This document shows positions 46,173 through 58,450 of a DNA stretch of 64,000 bases, in pieces. The translations under genes and the position numbers were made by a program. The first letter of the stretch is position 1; every line of letters begins with the position of its first letter. The stretch is taken from NCBI RefSeq assembly GCF_025766255.1, contig NW_026516788.1, positions 1-64,000 on the forward strand. Reading direction: 5' to 3'. This DNA is from Zychaea mexicana (Eukaryota; Mucoromycota; Mucoromycetes; Mucorales; Lichtheimiaceae). Below the pieces are notes generated by a model that was not told the origin of the DNA, did not search any database, and saw only the letters and a list, made by a program, of their open reading frames with translations.

Positions 46173-46361
46173 CACGAAAAAGCAATATAAAAACCTGCAC
46201 TTTCCAACCTTACCTTTTTTTTCTTTTCTTTTCCTTTTCTTTCAATTATCATCACAAACGCTCCATACACACGCGATTCATAACACACTTTGACTGTCTC
46301 GTCAGCACCACTCCCCCACCCTCCCACTTGACAAACACACACTACACCCCCTTTTTCCATC
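45496..46361. other. Upstream region of the GATA gene
   Basis: Contains an (AG)n run at about 46139-46169 and a pyrimidine-rich stretch (46210-46245). CA-rich sequence just before the ATG is typical of long fungal regulator leaders. No other gene was recognised. Confidence 0.5.
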
Positions 46362-47615
46362 ATGATGGACGACTTTGATTTGGACCTGTCCAACTTTCTG
46401 CCACCATTACCCTCGCCTACTGTATCAGACGACTTCCCCATCTCTCCTGTTCCAGAGGCCCTTGATCCGTCTCTATTGAACTTGGCTGTCTTGCAGTCGC
46501 TTCTTCTTCAACAGCAACAACAACAACAGCAACCGCCCCACCATCATCATCATCATCAGCAGCACCAACAACAACAACAACAACAACAACAACAGCAGCA
46601 GCACTTTCACACCGTCGTTGCTCCACTTACTACCGTCCCTTCACCACCCCAACATGATGACTTGGATCAGTTTGTCAAGTTTGAGCAAGAACAGCAACAG
46701 CAACAGCAAACTCCTCCTTCAAGTGCGATGACAGCAGCTGCAAGTCCTGGTTCCGAATCTGCAGCCACTCCAAACACCATCGATACCGCGATTACTAGTA
46801 CTTCTAGCTCCAACAACACAAACGCCTCTACAAACACAAACACAGCAGCACCCAAGCAACAACAGCAGCAACAACAACAACGCCCGGCGCGTCAATTAGA
46901 ATGTTTCAACTGTCATGTGACAAAAACACCATTGTGGCGACGTACACCCGATCGCGCCCACTCTTTGTGCAATGCATGCGGTTTATATTACAAGCAGTAC
47001 GGCACGCACCGACCATTGCATATTCGTCAAAAGACGCCGAGCAAGAAGATACAGCAACAACAAGCAGCAGCGGCAGCAGCGGCACAACAACAGCAACAAC
47101 ACCAGCAGCAGCAACAGCAACAACAGTTGGTAGCCACTGTAGCAGCCAGTTTATTGCGTCCTTTGCTTCAGGCACGATGTGCCAATTGTTTCCAGACACA
47201 CACTCCGCTTTGGCGCAAGAATGAACGAGGCGAGCCGCTCTGTAATGCCTGCGATTTGTATGCTACTGCTCAAAAGCCATCGTCGTCTCCTTCTCCGCCA
47301 TTGAATGCTGCTGCTACTACTACTACTACTACTACTGCTGCAGCTGCAGCTGCAGCTGCCGCCCTTGCTGCTGGTCAAAAACGTGTACGCGACTGGGACG
47401 CACCTGACGATGCAGACAGCAATGGTTCTGTTTTGCTTCCACCGAACAAGAAGCAGGCGCTCTCGGAAATGGACGACACTCGGTTCACGGGGTTGCTGAA
47501 TCGTATGAACAAGGAGCAGATGCACGGGTTTTTGGAGATGCTCGAACGACGATGTGCCATTCTGCGCAATGTTCTTTTTGCAGAAGAAAAAGAACAGCAG
47601 CAACAGTGCTCCTGA
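46362..47615 (+). CDS. GATA-type transcription factor with two zinc fingers and polyQ tracts
   Basis: Single exon, 417 aa (416 if the second ATG at 46365 is used). Finger 1 (about residues 181-206) is CFNCHVTKTPLWRR...CNACGLYY, with 18 residues between the Cys pairs. It is followed by a basic KQYGTHRPLHIRQK tail, as needed for DNA binding. Finger 2 (about 273-297) is CANCFQTHTPLWRK...CNACDLY with a 17-residue loop. It has Asp in place of the usual Gly and lacks the basic tail. Long Gln and His runs (codons near 46510-46600, 46680, 46855 and 47050-47125) and an Ala run sit around the fingers. The C-terminus has a helix including FTGLLNRMNKEQMHGFLEML. The target pathway (nitrogen, iron, light or morphology) cannot be told. 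A cluster of GATA sites lies upstream. Confidence 0.9.
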   Translation: MMDDFDLDLSNFLPPLPSPTVSDDFPISPVPEALDPSLLNLAVLQSLLLQQQQQQQQPPHHHHHHQQHQQQQQQQQQQQQHFHTVVAPLTTVPSPPQHDDLDQFVKFEQEQQQQQQTPPSSAMTAAASPGSESAATPNTIDTAITSTSSSNNTNASTNTNTAAPKQQQQQQQQRPARQLECFNCHVTKTPLWRRTPDRAHSLCNACGLYYKQYGTHRPLHIRQKTPSKKIQQQQAAAAAAAQQQQQHQQQQQQQQLVATVAASLLRPLLQARCANCFQTHTPLWRKNERGEPLCNACDLYATAQKPSSSPSPPLNAAATTTTTTTAAAAAAAAALAAGQKRVRDWDAPDDADSNGSVLLPPNKKQALSEMDDTRFTGLLNRMNKEQMHGFLEMLERRCAILRNVLFAEEKEQQQQCS

Positions 47616-48599
47616 ACCGTTTCTCTCTCTCTCTCTCTCTCTCTCTATGATCCTCGAACATTATATCCTCAGCATGCATGCCAAAAACAACATACTACAC
47701 ACACACATCATACGCATACAACCCCCACCCAGCCATTTTGCACGCCAAGAACCTCCACAAAGAAAAAAAAAAGCCTACCTATACATACTTACTATATGCA
47801 TTGCCCTACCCCACCCCCACCCCTACATCGTCTCTTTCTTTTTGTACATTAAGTTCTCTTTCTTTCTTTCTTTTTTTTTGCTATACATAATTTCTCTCTC
47901 TCTCTCTTTCTCTTGTATACAGTTTCAACAACCCCACACAAATCAAAACATGCCCTTTAGATACCGTTTCAACACCATATTTTCATTCTTATTACTTAGT
48001 CTTATTAATATATACAACACATAACTTAAGCCTGCGCAATGCTTGATCTTCTCAGCAAGCCCAAACTGCTCTTTTTTTTTTCTGCAAAACTTTAAAAGAA
48101 AGAGTTTTACTATGATCCAAATTAAGGAAAAAAGAAACTTTGTTTTTAATCTAGAATTCCAAAAAGAGAAAAGATATGATAAGGAAATTACAGAGAAGGT
48201 GTGTCGAACAAGAAAAATATAATAATCGGATTCCTTTTTTGCATGTTATGTATATACACCAAATGGAAAAAAGAAACTATACTAGGAAAGAAAGAGATGT
48301 TGGTAATAAAAGACTAAGAATGAAAAGATGAAGGGGGTGTATGTTGAAAAGGGGGGCGGGGAGGCGATGAGAAAAGAAGCCAGAAAAGAACCCCTTTTCC
48401 CAACCACAACAACCCACGAAGACAGACATACACACCTAACAGCAGTAGTAAACAAAAAAAAAAGATGTATTATTATATACGTGAAATCATCGTTGGGTAG
48501 AAAGATGTTTGAGAGAAAGAGTGTGTTTTTTGACTTTCTTGTTTGTTTTTTAGAAGAAAGAAAGGATGATGTAGGGTTGCGGGAAGGATGTAATTTTTC
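47616..48599. other. Convergent intergenic region with CT repeats
   Basis: A (CT)n run starts at 47622, and further CT- and T-rich stretches occur at about 47855-47915. It lies between the GATA gene (plus) and PMA1 (minus). No gene was recognised; the open frame at 47554-48024 is repeat-driven. Confidence 0.55.
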
Positions 48600-51500
48600 T
48601 TATGAGTTGTTGTTCAAGACTTGAGCTGCGTGGTTCGTCTATTGATAATGAAACGACAGATCAGAGAGTTAGTTATTCAAATTCCATGTCTACAAGAGTA
48701 GTGCATATCAAGTCTTTACCTGAACAGACGAGAAGCGACGCATCTCCTTCTTGTCCATGCTCATCTTCTTGTTCATGTTCATGAGACGCTGGCCAAAGTT
48801 GCGGGGACGCTCCAAAGACTTCAAGGACTTGGTGCGGTTGGCGTAGTAGCGAGCAGACGAAGAGCCCGAGATGGCCGAAGCACGACGCGAGTGACCACCA
48901 GCCAAAGGCGTCTTGTTCTCCTTGAGGGTGTTCTTGGGAGTGAAGAAGTACTGCATGGCAAACTTGAGGAAGTCCATGGGCAAGAACCAGACGATGTTCC
49001 AGATCCAGACGACACCGGCCCATTCCCAGCCACAGCCACGCATGTAGGTGAAGCCCCAGTCGGCATAGACAGCGATGAAGGTGGCAACGAGCTGGGCAAT
49101 GACAAAGGCAACCATCAAATAGATCGAGGGACGTTCCATGAAGAACCAGCTGCGGGAACGGGTGATGAAAATCAAGGCCTGCGAGATGGTCGAAACTTGC
49201 AAGTAGATGATGGAGTGGTAGATATGGTCGTTGACCCAGTTGTCCGGGCCAGAGCCAGAGTCTTCGGCACGGGGCAGCTCAACGCCAAACTTGTCCTGGA
49301 AGAAGGTGCTGTGGAACATGACGGCAGCGAAGGCCAAGGTGGAGGCGGCCTGGTACAAACCGTAGATGATAGCATAGGCGAAAATCTCCTTCAAGTTCCA
49401 CTGGTCGGGGTAGGGCGAGGGCTTGACACGATCGGTCGAGATGGTCATGATGGTACCGTCGTTCAAGACAGCAATGATAAGAACAGGGAATGGAGGGAAA
49501 TCGTGCTCGAAGGCAAAGCAGAGAATGGCAAAGCCGACAACAACACGGATGGTGATAGAGCAGGCATAGATGGCATAGTTACGCATACGTTGGAAGATCT
49601 GGCGGGAACCAATGATAGCCTCAACAATGACAGAGAGACCGGGTTCGGTCAAGACGATATCGGCAGCGGAACGGGCAGCATCCGAAGCATCAGCAACGGC
49701 AACACCGACGTTGGCCTTGGAGAGGGCAGGAGCATCGTTGACACCGTCACCAGTCATGGCAGTCATATGACCAAGGGCCTGGAGACGCTCGACAATCTCG
49801 TACTTGTGTTCGGGGTAGACACCAGCGAAACCGTCACATTGCAAGACCATGTCGTCAATGCTGGAGTAGCCAGAGCCAGGGGGAGGGCCATCCTTCAAGG
49901 TCTTGGACAAGAACATGTTGTCGCCCATACCGAGACGACGGCCGGTTTCCTTGCCAATAGCAAGCTGGTCACCAGTGATCATCTTGACCTGGACGCCAAG
50001 AGCAATCGAGCGGTCAATGGTTTCCTTGGTATCCGAACGTGGGGGATCGTAGATGGGCAACAGACCGATAAGACGCATGCCCTTGCCCTCGCCTTCGACT
50101 TCGCCAGAGGGAACTTCGTCAACAGCAACGGCCAAGGCACGAAGACCACGGCGGGCAAATTCATCGACGTCATCGTTCAAGGCCTTGATCTGCTCCTCGG
50201 TCTTGTCACGCGTGCACAAGTCGAGAATGGTATGGGACATACCCTTGGTGACACGGAGGACGGCGCCATCCTCGAGGCGGCGGTAGGTGATTTCGGTACG
50301 CTTGACGACGGGGTTGAAGGGCTTGAACTCGAGTTCCTCGATGCCTTCACGGGCAAGCTTGGGATCAGGCAAAGAGTTGACGATGCAGAAATCAATGGCA
50401 TCCTGGTTTTCGGTACGGCAAGCAAAGGCAGAAAGCTGGATGATTTCATCGCCGTTGAACTCCGCATAGTGCTTGATCGTGGGCTTGTCGACAATGAGTT
50501 TGTTCAAGGTAAGAGTACCGGTCTTGTCCGAGCACAGAATCGTGACTGCAGCCATTTCCTCGATAGCGGTGATACGTGTGACAATGGCCTTGTGCTCAGC
50601 CAATTGCTTAGCGCCGATAGCCAATGTGACCGACAAGACGGTGGGCCTGATTGGATAGAAATTAGTTTCAGTTTTTTTTTTTTGGAGGGAAAAAAAAATC
50701 AAAACAATGGAAACAGCAGAAAAATTACGAGAAAAAAAAATTTAAAACTCACATTGCAATGGGAATACCACCAACGAGCAAGACCAGCAAGTTCTCAATA
50801 CCACGGCGGTAGGCGTAACGGAAGGCAGCATACATGACAAGGATTTCGACAACGACAAAGATACCAATCGAGACAAGACAGAAGTTACCAATCTTGGTCA
50901 AGACAGTCTGCAAATGGCCAACATCGTCGCCGGCGTCACCAACGAGCTTAGCAGCACGACCAAAGAAGGTGTTCAAGCCAGTGCCAATAACAACGGCCTC
51001 GGCTTCACCCTGCTTGACAGTAGAACCAGAGAAGACTTCATCACCGGCTTCCTTACCCACGGGCAAGGATTCACCAGTAAGGGCAGCTTGATCAATGGAC
51101 ACCTGACCGTGGGCCTGGAGAATAATAACAATTTTTTCGGTTTGAATGAGAAATCTTTGGACTGATGCAACACAACAGAATAAAATGGGGGCTTTTTAAT
51201 TTTTTTGGAACTTACCGCAATAAGACGACCATCGGCAGGAATAACATCACCGAGTTTGATACTGATCACATCACCGGGAACGAGTTCGGCAGCTTCCATT
51301 GTATTCCATTCGCCATTACGCTTGACCTTGCACTCAGGAGCCAGCGACTCCATGAGAGCCTTGACAGCGTTACCGGCCTGGCGTTCTTCGTAGAAACCGA
51401 TCAAAGAGTTGGCCAACAACAGGAGGACGATACCGATGAAATCGGGGTAGTCTGGCGGCTTGCCATCACCGTTGGCGAGGGCAATGGACACGATGGCAGC

Positions 51501-52050
51501 GGCTTCCATGACCCACGAAAGTGGGTTCCACATGAAACTCAAGAACTGCAAAAAGGCATTGGTTTCCTTTTGCTCGAGCTTGTTGTAACCGAACTTTTCG
51601 ACACGACGAGCGGCTTCATCGGACGTAAGACCCTCCTTGCCAGTCCTAAGAAAGAAAATTTTGGTTAATTTTTTTTTTGTTTTGGATGGATTGTTATTGT
51701 TGGGAAGAAGTGTAATAAAGTATGTCTTTTAAGATAGGAATAATTTTGGGGGGGGGGGTATGTGTGTATCGTAGTGACAGTGACAGTACTAGTGATGATG
51801 ATGATGATAGTGTTGATGTTGATGGTGGCATGTAGACAGATGTGATAGAGATAGAGAGAGAGAGAGAGACAGAGAGGAAGAGAGAAAAGACGTACTGTAA
51901 CAAAGCAAGGACATCGCCTTGCTCCATGGTGGACAGATCAAACTTGTCCTTGTCGTAGAGTTCTTCGACGGTCAGCGAGGTGATGTTGCCGCCGATTTGT
52001 TGCTGGGGCTTCTCGCCGACGACTTCGGGTTGTTCTGTTTTCTCAGCCAT
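48600..52050 (-). CDS. PMA1: Plasma-membrane proton-pumping P-type ATPase
   Basis: Five exons (descending): 52050-51896, 51645-51216, 51114-50753, 50646-48720, 48638-48600; 970 aa. This P3A ATPase exports protons and powers secondary uptake across the plasma membrane. Seen in order are [20 protein letters not shown] (first helices), [10 protein letters not shown] in the actuator domain, [19 protein letters not shown] (M4), and the phosphorylated Asp in CSDKTGTLT (about residue 356). [51 protein letters not shown] and the remaining helices follow. The regulatory tail is Arg/Ser-rich, ending RRFSSVQ plus a 13-codon last exon encoding [12 protein letters not shown]. Codon use is strongly biased, which creates a long but spurious antisense frame, as expected for a highly expressed gene. 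The first intron (250 nt) contains GA and G runs. Confidence 0.96.
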
Positions 52051-52374
52051 GGCGTATGGGTTAGGTCGACAGATAGATTAAAGAGAAAAAAAGGGAATGT
52101 AAATAATTCAAAAGAAGCTGCTGCTGCTGCTGCTGCTGCAAAAGACCTCTTTCGTATTAATGAAGTAGAAAGGGGAGAAAGAGAGAAAAAGAGAGAGAGA
52201 AAAGATGCAAATAAATGCAAATTAAAGAGGGAAAGTAATAGTAAGTCTATTAGGAGAAGGGAGACGGTGTGGTAGTGTGATTATAGGTTTGTGAACGCCA
52301 GCGATTAGGGAAGAAAAAAGAAAACAAAAAATAAAAAGAAGAAATCGATCCAAGGGAAACCCGATCCTGGTACG

Positions 52375-52384
52375 TTTATATATA
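52375..52384 (-). promoter_or_regulatory. TATA-like element of PMA1
   Basis: TATATATAAA on the minus strand, 325 bp before the PMA1 ATG, followed by a purine-rich leader. It could set the start of a long 5' UTR. Support is by sequence and position only. Confidence 0.4.
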
Positions 52385-55300
52385 GTTCGCTCCCCCTTCC
52401 CTCATCTTCACTCTCCTCTCGTTCTCGTCCTCTCTCCTGTCTCTCTCTCTCCCCCATTAGTCTATCCACCCACCCCCCCCATATATTTTTCCACCAATCT
52501 CCTCACTTACCAAAGATTCACCCCCCAACTTGTTCCCCGAAAAGTAGGAGATTGTAATTCCTTTTAGATAACTCAGCAAAACCAGCACGGGAAGGGGGAA
52601 CGCACAAGTCGGATGGCTTCTTGTGCTTCCAAAAGGGGTAATCCAGTAAGCGCCGACGCCGTTGAGCCAATTCAAATCTTTTTGGTCTCTCTCTCACTTT
52701 CTCTCTCCAAACCCCCCCCCCCGCAGTTGCCCGCGACCTAAGGACACCTTCCCGTATAACATCATCATCATTCTTCCGTTCGTTCCACCCACACACATCA
52801 GCATCATCATCCTATCCCAGCCCCTCTCTTTTTTTTTTTTTTTTTGCACGCACATCACACATTGTACATAATACATACAATACGTTCGGGCATCTGTAGA
52901 GGCATTTGGGCGCAAAAAAAAAAAAAGATAATTCATCTCCATGGTAGCAGATTGTTGTTCGTTGCCATGGTAAATCCCCCACCCCCGCACACGAATCACC
53001 ACACCGAGACTATAACCCCGTCACACCTCACCCCCCATATTTGGTTACCACGTAACACCTGGATCCGAAAAAACCGACGACGAATATCCACGGATTGGAC
53101 GAGTCAAACAAGAGTGAGAGACAGAGAGGTTTCAGTACCCTGTTCCTTGATCCAGAACTAATGATACAGAAACCATTCGATCTAATTCACATTTAGACGT
53201 TTTCTTTGTTGTTGTTTTTTTGCTAAAGAAGTAAATTGTTTTTCACTTTCCGTTCTTGTTCTTTTCTGTTGTTATTGATGAACGCTCAGGAATTAGAGAA
53301 CGTTTAGGAAAAAAAAAGCGTCTCATGTCATCTAGTAGATCGATAAAGTTAGTTAGCCACCATCTCTCCTTTGATTGACTAGATCTGCCTTTTGTTATCG
53401 TTTCGTTTTTGATTCTTCTTAATCCGCGCAACAACAACATATTCAATTACATATCTAAAACCATAATCCAATTAAACCCCCTTTGTCCAAAGAAAAAAGA
53501 ATATCGGTAAAGCTCTTTTTTCGTTAGGTTTCATCCCGCAATAAAATGACATTGGTTATTATATTCTTTCGATTTTCTTTTACTTTTTCTCTTCTCGCCA
53601 ATTCGTGTAGAAAAAGGGTTAGTAAGGCGGGGGACAGTAACCTGGTCAAATGCCAGTTCGAGATCAAATAATTCGACCAAACAAAGCGATTTATTTATTC
53701 TTTTTTTCTTTGAAACTGTCTTAAGGATGACTTACAATGACTTTCTTCGTTTGTTTTGTTAAAAATCCGTTAAAGACGACGGGTGTTGTGGTGACATGCA
53801 AATCATGCAATGTCTATACGACGCATAACTTTTGGGGGGGGGAGATGTGTATGGAAAAGAAGAAAGAGAGATAGATAGGTAGATAGGGTAGTAGTTAGAA
53901 GGGCGTGTATATAATAGAAAAAAGGGGGATTTGTTCAGGGCGGCGCATATAGGAGAACGCATAATTATGCAATGGAAGAACCGGAAATGTAAGAGTTAGC
54001 GAATGCGACGAACGAGAGAGAGTATGTGTGTATATGGCAGATCCAATACAGAGACAAAGTGAACAGAGAGAAGGTGCACCAGCCATCATCATCATCATCA
54101 TCATCATCATCGCCAAACAGCAGTATCAGCAGCAAGAGTTACTGTTGCTATTATTGATGATAACAAGAGTGCAGTTTAGGTTTTGTCAGCTAGGCAAGTC
54201 AGCATAGAAGAGTGTCATGAATTCTACCTTCACACGACTATGCTCGATTACACAAGCATTATTAGAAATTGTTTACCCTTACTAGCTGGCCAGTATTATT
54301 GATTAGCAATGGCTAATATGTGTATTTTGCAGAGATGCATTTATTCCATGTACTATATTTCGAATGTTTACAGCAACGGCAAATGGCTGCTGCTGCCTTT
54401 CTCTTTTTTTTTTGCTGCGAGTGCGCGCCATTGGGCGTTGTTGTTCCAAGGCATGACATGTACGTTCATGTCGCTAACCCCTAAAAAAAGCCATTTCTTG
54501 ACAGAATTTCATGTTTTCCGTAAACAGCGTCGATCATTTGTTTTTACTCAATGAACTATAGCATCTCTCTTTTGTGTGTATGCATGTCCTTCCCCCCCTC
54601 CCTTCCTTCCGTACATTCACTCTGTTCTAACTCCACAGCTCCTCCTTATAACCAAAACCTAAAGCCGATGTAAATAGTACAAAGGCAAGTTTTCGCCAAA
54701 GTGACATATACGGGATTATATAGCATGACCCATCGCTCTTTGTCCCGCAACAAGCAACCAACAGCACCCCAACTACCCAATCCCCCCCCCGCATTTGTTT
54801 ATCTAATCCACACACACATACAAAAGTAGACTACTGAGTTCCTTTTCGGTTTGTGCAAGATGGGGGCTGTAAAATAATATAAATTCAGCAAAAATAAGCC
54901 CTTTCCCGCCTTCGCACTTTTCTGGATTCAGCAAAAACGAAAACGAAAACGAAAACAAACCCAGGGAAATGTACGGACACTTTTAGGGTTGAAACTTTTC
55001 ACGGGGATAATTACCAAAGAGTTAGTAACTGGAAGTATTGCATACCTCTTTAGCATGTTCTTTCTTTCGGGTTCAAGAACGCTGTGTGTCGGGTGTGCGT
55101 GGTGGTGGTGTGAGAACATGTGTTTGTATATGTGGCTGTTATAGAAAAAAAAAACCACCCGAGTAACACAACTTGTTCCCGGGCAAAGAGGAAAAGAGCG
55201 CGAAAAAACCCAAAAAAAAACAAAATCAAAAAGTTTAAATGACGTAAAAAAAATAAAAAAAAGGCGTAGCACACATGCTACATAGCACAAGAAGAAGCGA

Positions 55301-56140
55301 AGATCCGCAAAGGAAAAATAACTCCTCTTGGGGATATAGTATGTAAGCTGTTTGATATTTGATTCGTTTTAGTGTACGTACACAGTGGTGCGCTGCTCGG
55401 TGCTTTAGTTTTTCTTAATACGCGAGCTTATCTTCAGAACCGCAAGCAGTTCACTCACTCATTGGGAGACAAAAGTGCTCCGCTTGTAAACGTAATCTGG
55501 AGTCTGGAGAAGAAAAGAAAAAAAAAGCACGAGCACCTTTTACAAAAACCATTGGTCGATCGCCCAACCCTACTTCTGGCTTGCTCAGTCCCCATATCGC
55601 TTACAATACTCAATCTACTGTATCATCATCATCGTCATCATCATCGTCATCATGGCCCAAAGTACATCCGAAGAGACCTATATACTCATTTTCCACTTGC
55701 CATACCTTTTACTTTAACCCACATTTTTCACCATTTCAAGAGGAAAAAAAAAAGAGATAAGAGCGAGTGCCCTGAAGTGCCCTTTGTTTTTTTCCTTTGC
55801 ACCCACCAAATTTCTTTTTTTTTTTCCGTCGGTAACCAGGAAAGCGATCCCACGTGGCGAGCGGATTGTCAATGCGGTTGTGTCACGTATAACGTAGACA
55901 CACCCATCGGGGAAACACACACACACATAATCACACAGTGCACACCCACCAGCCAAACCTTGTTACTGCGATTTGAAACACCTGTCCTGTCTCCCCAAAA
56001 ACAAACAACGCGCGCGAAACGTAATCAAACCCAATCGATTGCGTCAATTTTGCGACTGAACCCGACAGGGCTGCTGCTGACTGGTTGTCTGACCTCTCCC
56101 AAATTAGCTGTGGTAGTCGGTCGCTCCAAACCGTATTATC
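52385..56140. other. Long divergent intergenic region rich in simple sequence
   Basis: About 3.75 kb between PMA1 (minus) and QNG1 (plus). It holds pyrimidine tracts (52387-52460), C runs (about 52470 and 52710), poly(T)/poly(A), (CAT)n near 54086-54108 and a CGAAAA hexamer run near 54936-54956. The open plus-strand frame at 55372-56148 lacks an ATG and is low-complexity, so it is not called. Part of this stretch is presumably the PMA1 promoter and enhancer region. Confidence 0.5.
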
Positions 56141-58122
56141 ATGAGTAGCACCCACCGATACGACTGTAACGTAGCAGACAGCGCTCAGTTTATTGCTCAG
56201 GTATAACCCTCCTCCTCCCCCCCCTTTACCTGTCTACATACCACACACAAGAGGGAAAAAAGAAAGGAGTCACCATTCTGCACGGGCCATGACACTCAAA
56301 GATGAATCTCCTCCAAATAGCATAGTGCTCATGTCCACATTCCACTCGACGCGATTGATCGCGCGGCACGTACTGTAAGTCTTTTCCTCACTCTCTGCTG
56401 CTGCTGCTGCTGTATCTTGACTGTTGCAAACTGAAAACGCAATGACACGCCCCAAAAGACCATGGAAAGTATGAAGCAGCGGCAGTATAGCACAAAAACA
56501 TGGAACGAGCACGAACTCCAACCTAAAAAATTAGACGCGAGCACAGTCGATTGGTAATACACTTTTCTCTCTCTCAACTCTATCTCAGAATACACACATA
56601 CACACACACACAAAAAAAAAGCCACGCCATCACCTTTTTTTTTTCTCTCACACTCACGCCCATTCTCACTTTTGGTGGATGATACGGAAAGGATCTTCTT
56701 GGTGGATATTTTGAACTTTTCATTTTGGAGCGACTTGGATAAGTCAGATAAATGCCAGCCGCATCCGGAACGCTACACGGTCGTGTTACATGGCAAGGCG
56801 TACACGGGCTACTGGAGTTTGTGCGCAGCCATAAACCGTGCATTAGAACAGGGCATCCCGGTCACAGATGCGTCGTATTACGCAAATGCCAGTGACGACG
56901 ACCTCAAGGCCGTATTTGCATCTGATACACGGGAACACATCCCGTTGATGGACCAACGTATAGCCGTCATGCGCGAAGCAGGTCGAGTCTTGCTTGAGGT
57001 GCGTCTGTCCGAGATTGATATGATGAGAAGAGCTACTAGTACCACTCCACTGCTGAACAAACCAATTATATCTTTTTCCATTTTTTTTTTTTTGTTATTA
57101 GGAATTCGACGGATCGTTTGTGAATTGCATCCGACAAGCCCGTCAGTCTGCCTCGGCTCTCTTGGAACTCCTGACCCAGTATTTCCCGTCTTTCCGCGAT
57201 ATCCATTCGTTTGAAGGACGTCAAGGTAATGTAGGGTGGAAGCAAAGTTAGATATCCCCTCCCTGCTTGGAACAGCAGCATTGCATATTCCCCCTCCTCC
57301 TTTCATTCATCTCCTAACTGTTCATTTATTGAATCATGAACGCTTGACTCCTTAGTTGCTATCCTCAAGCGTGCCCAAATATTGATTGCCGATATATGGT
57401 AAGGAAGAGCAGAACATTCTCATTGATCCATTTCTCTTTTATTATCTTTACTTGGTAAAAAAATCTTGTGTTCGTCTCATTATCATTCTCAAAAAAACAT
57501 TGCGTCAACACCATTTCAAGGGCATGCTTTGACGGTCAAGGCTACGGCGAATTCTACGACATTGATACCATTACCATGTTTGCAGATTACCGGTAAATAG
57601 CGGATAGCGACTTGTTTGTCACTATGCAATATGAGCTCACCCGGACTCTCTTCATACATACTTATTAGTGTACCGCAGGCAAGTGAATGCACAAGCCAGC
57701 ATGAAACAGTAAATGCACGGGCGCTGTTCCCAATCCACTCCATCATTAGAAAGTGGGGGAAAAAGGACCTTACATCATTGTTTGGTTACTGACAACCAAA
57801 CAACGGATCACATAACATAACATACCCTAATCCCCAATTGCTACAATAGGCCCTGTACTCACTCGGCGTGCTGAAGTACTCAGCTGATCTCATGACGAAG
57901 CTTGAAAAACGCGAGCTACTGTCTTCTGGATCACGAGAAGAGATCGAGATTCGAGGAAACTCCATCTGGGCTGTTGAGCTCATGGTGCGCCGTATCAAGG
58001 AAATCGATCCAACTCAAGCCGTCAATGCCATTCTGATGGACTTCTATATCTGGGACACAGCCAAGGAACTACAGGATCAGATGACGGTACCCATCCATCG
58101 CACTCGTAGTATATTCTATTAA
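56141..58122 (+). CDS. QNG1: Queuosine 5'-phosphate N-glycosylase (queuosine salvage)
   Basis: Nine exons: 56141-56200, 56321-56374, 56459-56553, 56692-56998, 57102-57225, 57356-57398, 57521-57592, 57669-57678, 57850-58122; 345 aa, matching the human protein (341 aa). QNG1 (DUF2419) releases queuine from queuosine 5'-phosphate, so that tRNA-guanine transglycosylase can use salvaged queuine. Conserved blocks are IFLVDILNFSFWSD, GYWSLCAAINRALEQGIPVT, EFDGSFVNCI, SITMFADYR-type (here TITMFADYRVPQ), EIEIRGNSIWAVELM, INAxLxDFYIWD and the closing PIHRTRSIFY. Exon 8 has 10 nt and supplies the invariant VPQ. The following intron begins with GCAAGT, a GC-AG intron. It is convergent with ORC3 (about 330 bp apart). 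The first two exons rest on moderate similarity. Confidence 0.92.
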
Positions 58123-58450
58123 GTGGTTACCGTAGTAATAATAAATCGTCATGCAATCCATCATAATACACTTGTACACCACCGATCATACGGATGAACA
58201 ATCCGCCTATGATCCGGGCTCAAATAGTTCACTTTTTCCGCCACGCTGTAACATAATCCGGATTAAGAAATCTTCCGGCCAAAAAGTGTGGACCGGGCCA
58301 TTTCCCGGTTCACTTTTTGCCCTTCCACACAAGAGTCTCAACCCGGCTTTCTTCTATTCCCGGTTTCTATTCTGTTCTCTGTGTGCCAATGTCTGGGAAC
58401 ACCTGTTTTTTATTATTATTTGACCCGCCAAAGTTTAAAATGAATCGTAT
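58123..58450. other. Convergent 3' region between QNG1 and ORC3
   Basis: Contains short inverted segments around 58265-58320 (AGTGTGGACCGGGCC and nearby CCGG blocks) that could fold as hairpins. No gene was recognised. Confidence 0.4.

Noticed and set aside
46100..47224. Several antisense or shifted frames rich in Val, Leu or Cys around the GATA gene
   Set aside because: They are shadows of the CAA/CAG and AG repeats in the true gene and its leader.
48891..50837. A 648-codon open frame antisense to PMA1
   Set aside because: It mirrors the biased codon use of PMA1, matches no family, and the sense strand encodes an unmistakable proton ATPase.
55372..56148. A 258-codon plus-strand frame before QNG1
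   Set aside because: No ATG at its start, low-complexity His and Lys runs, no family resemblance, and its end overlaps the QNG1 first codons in another frame.
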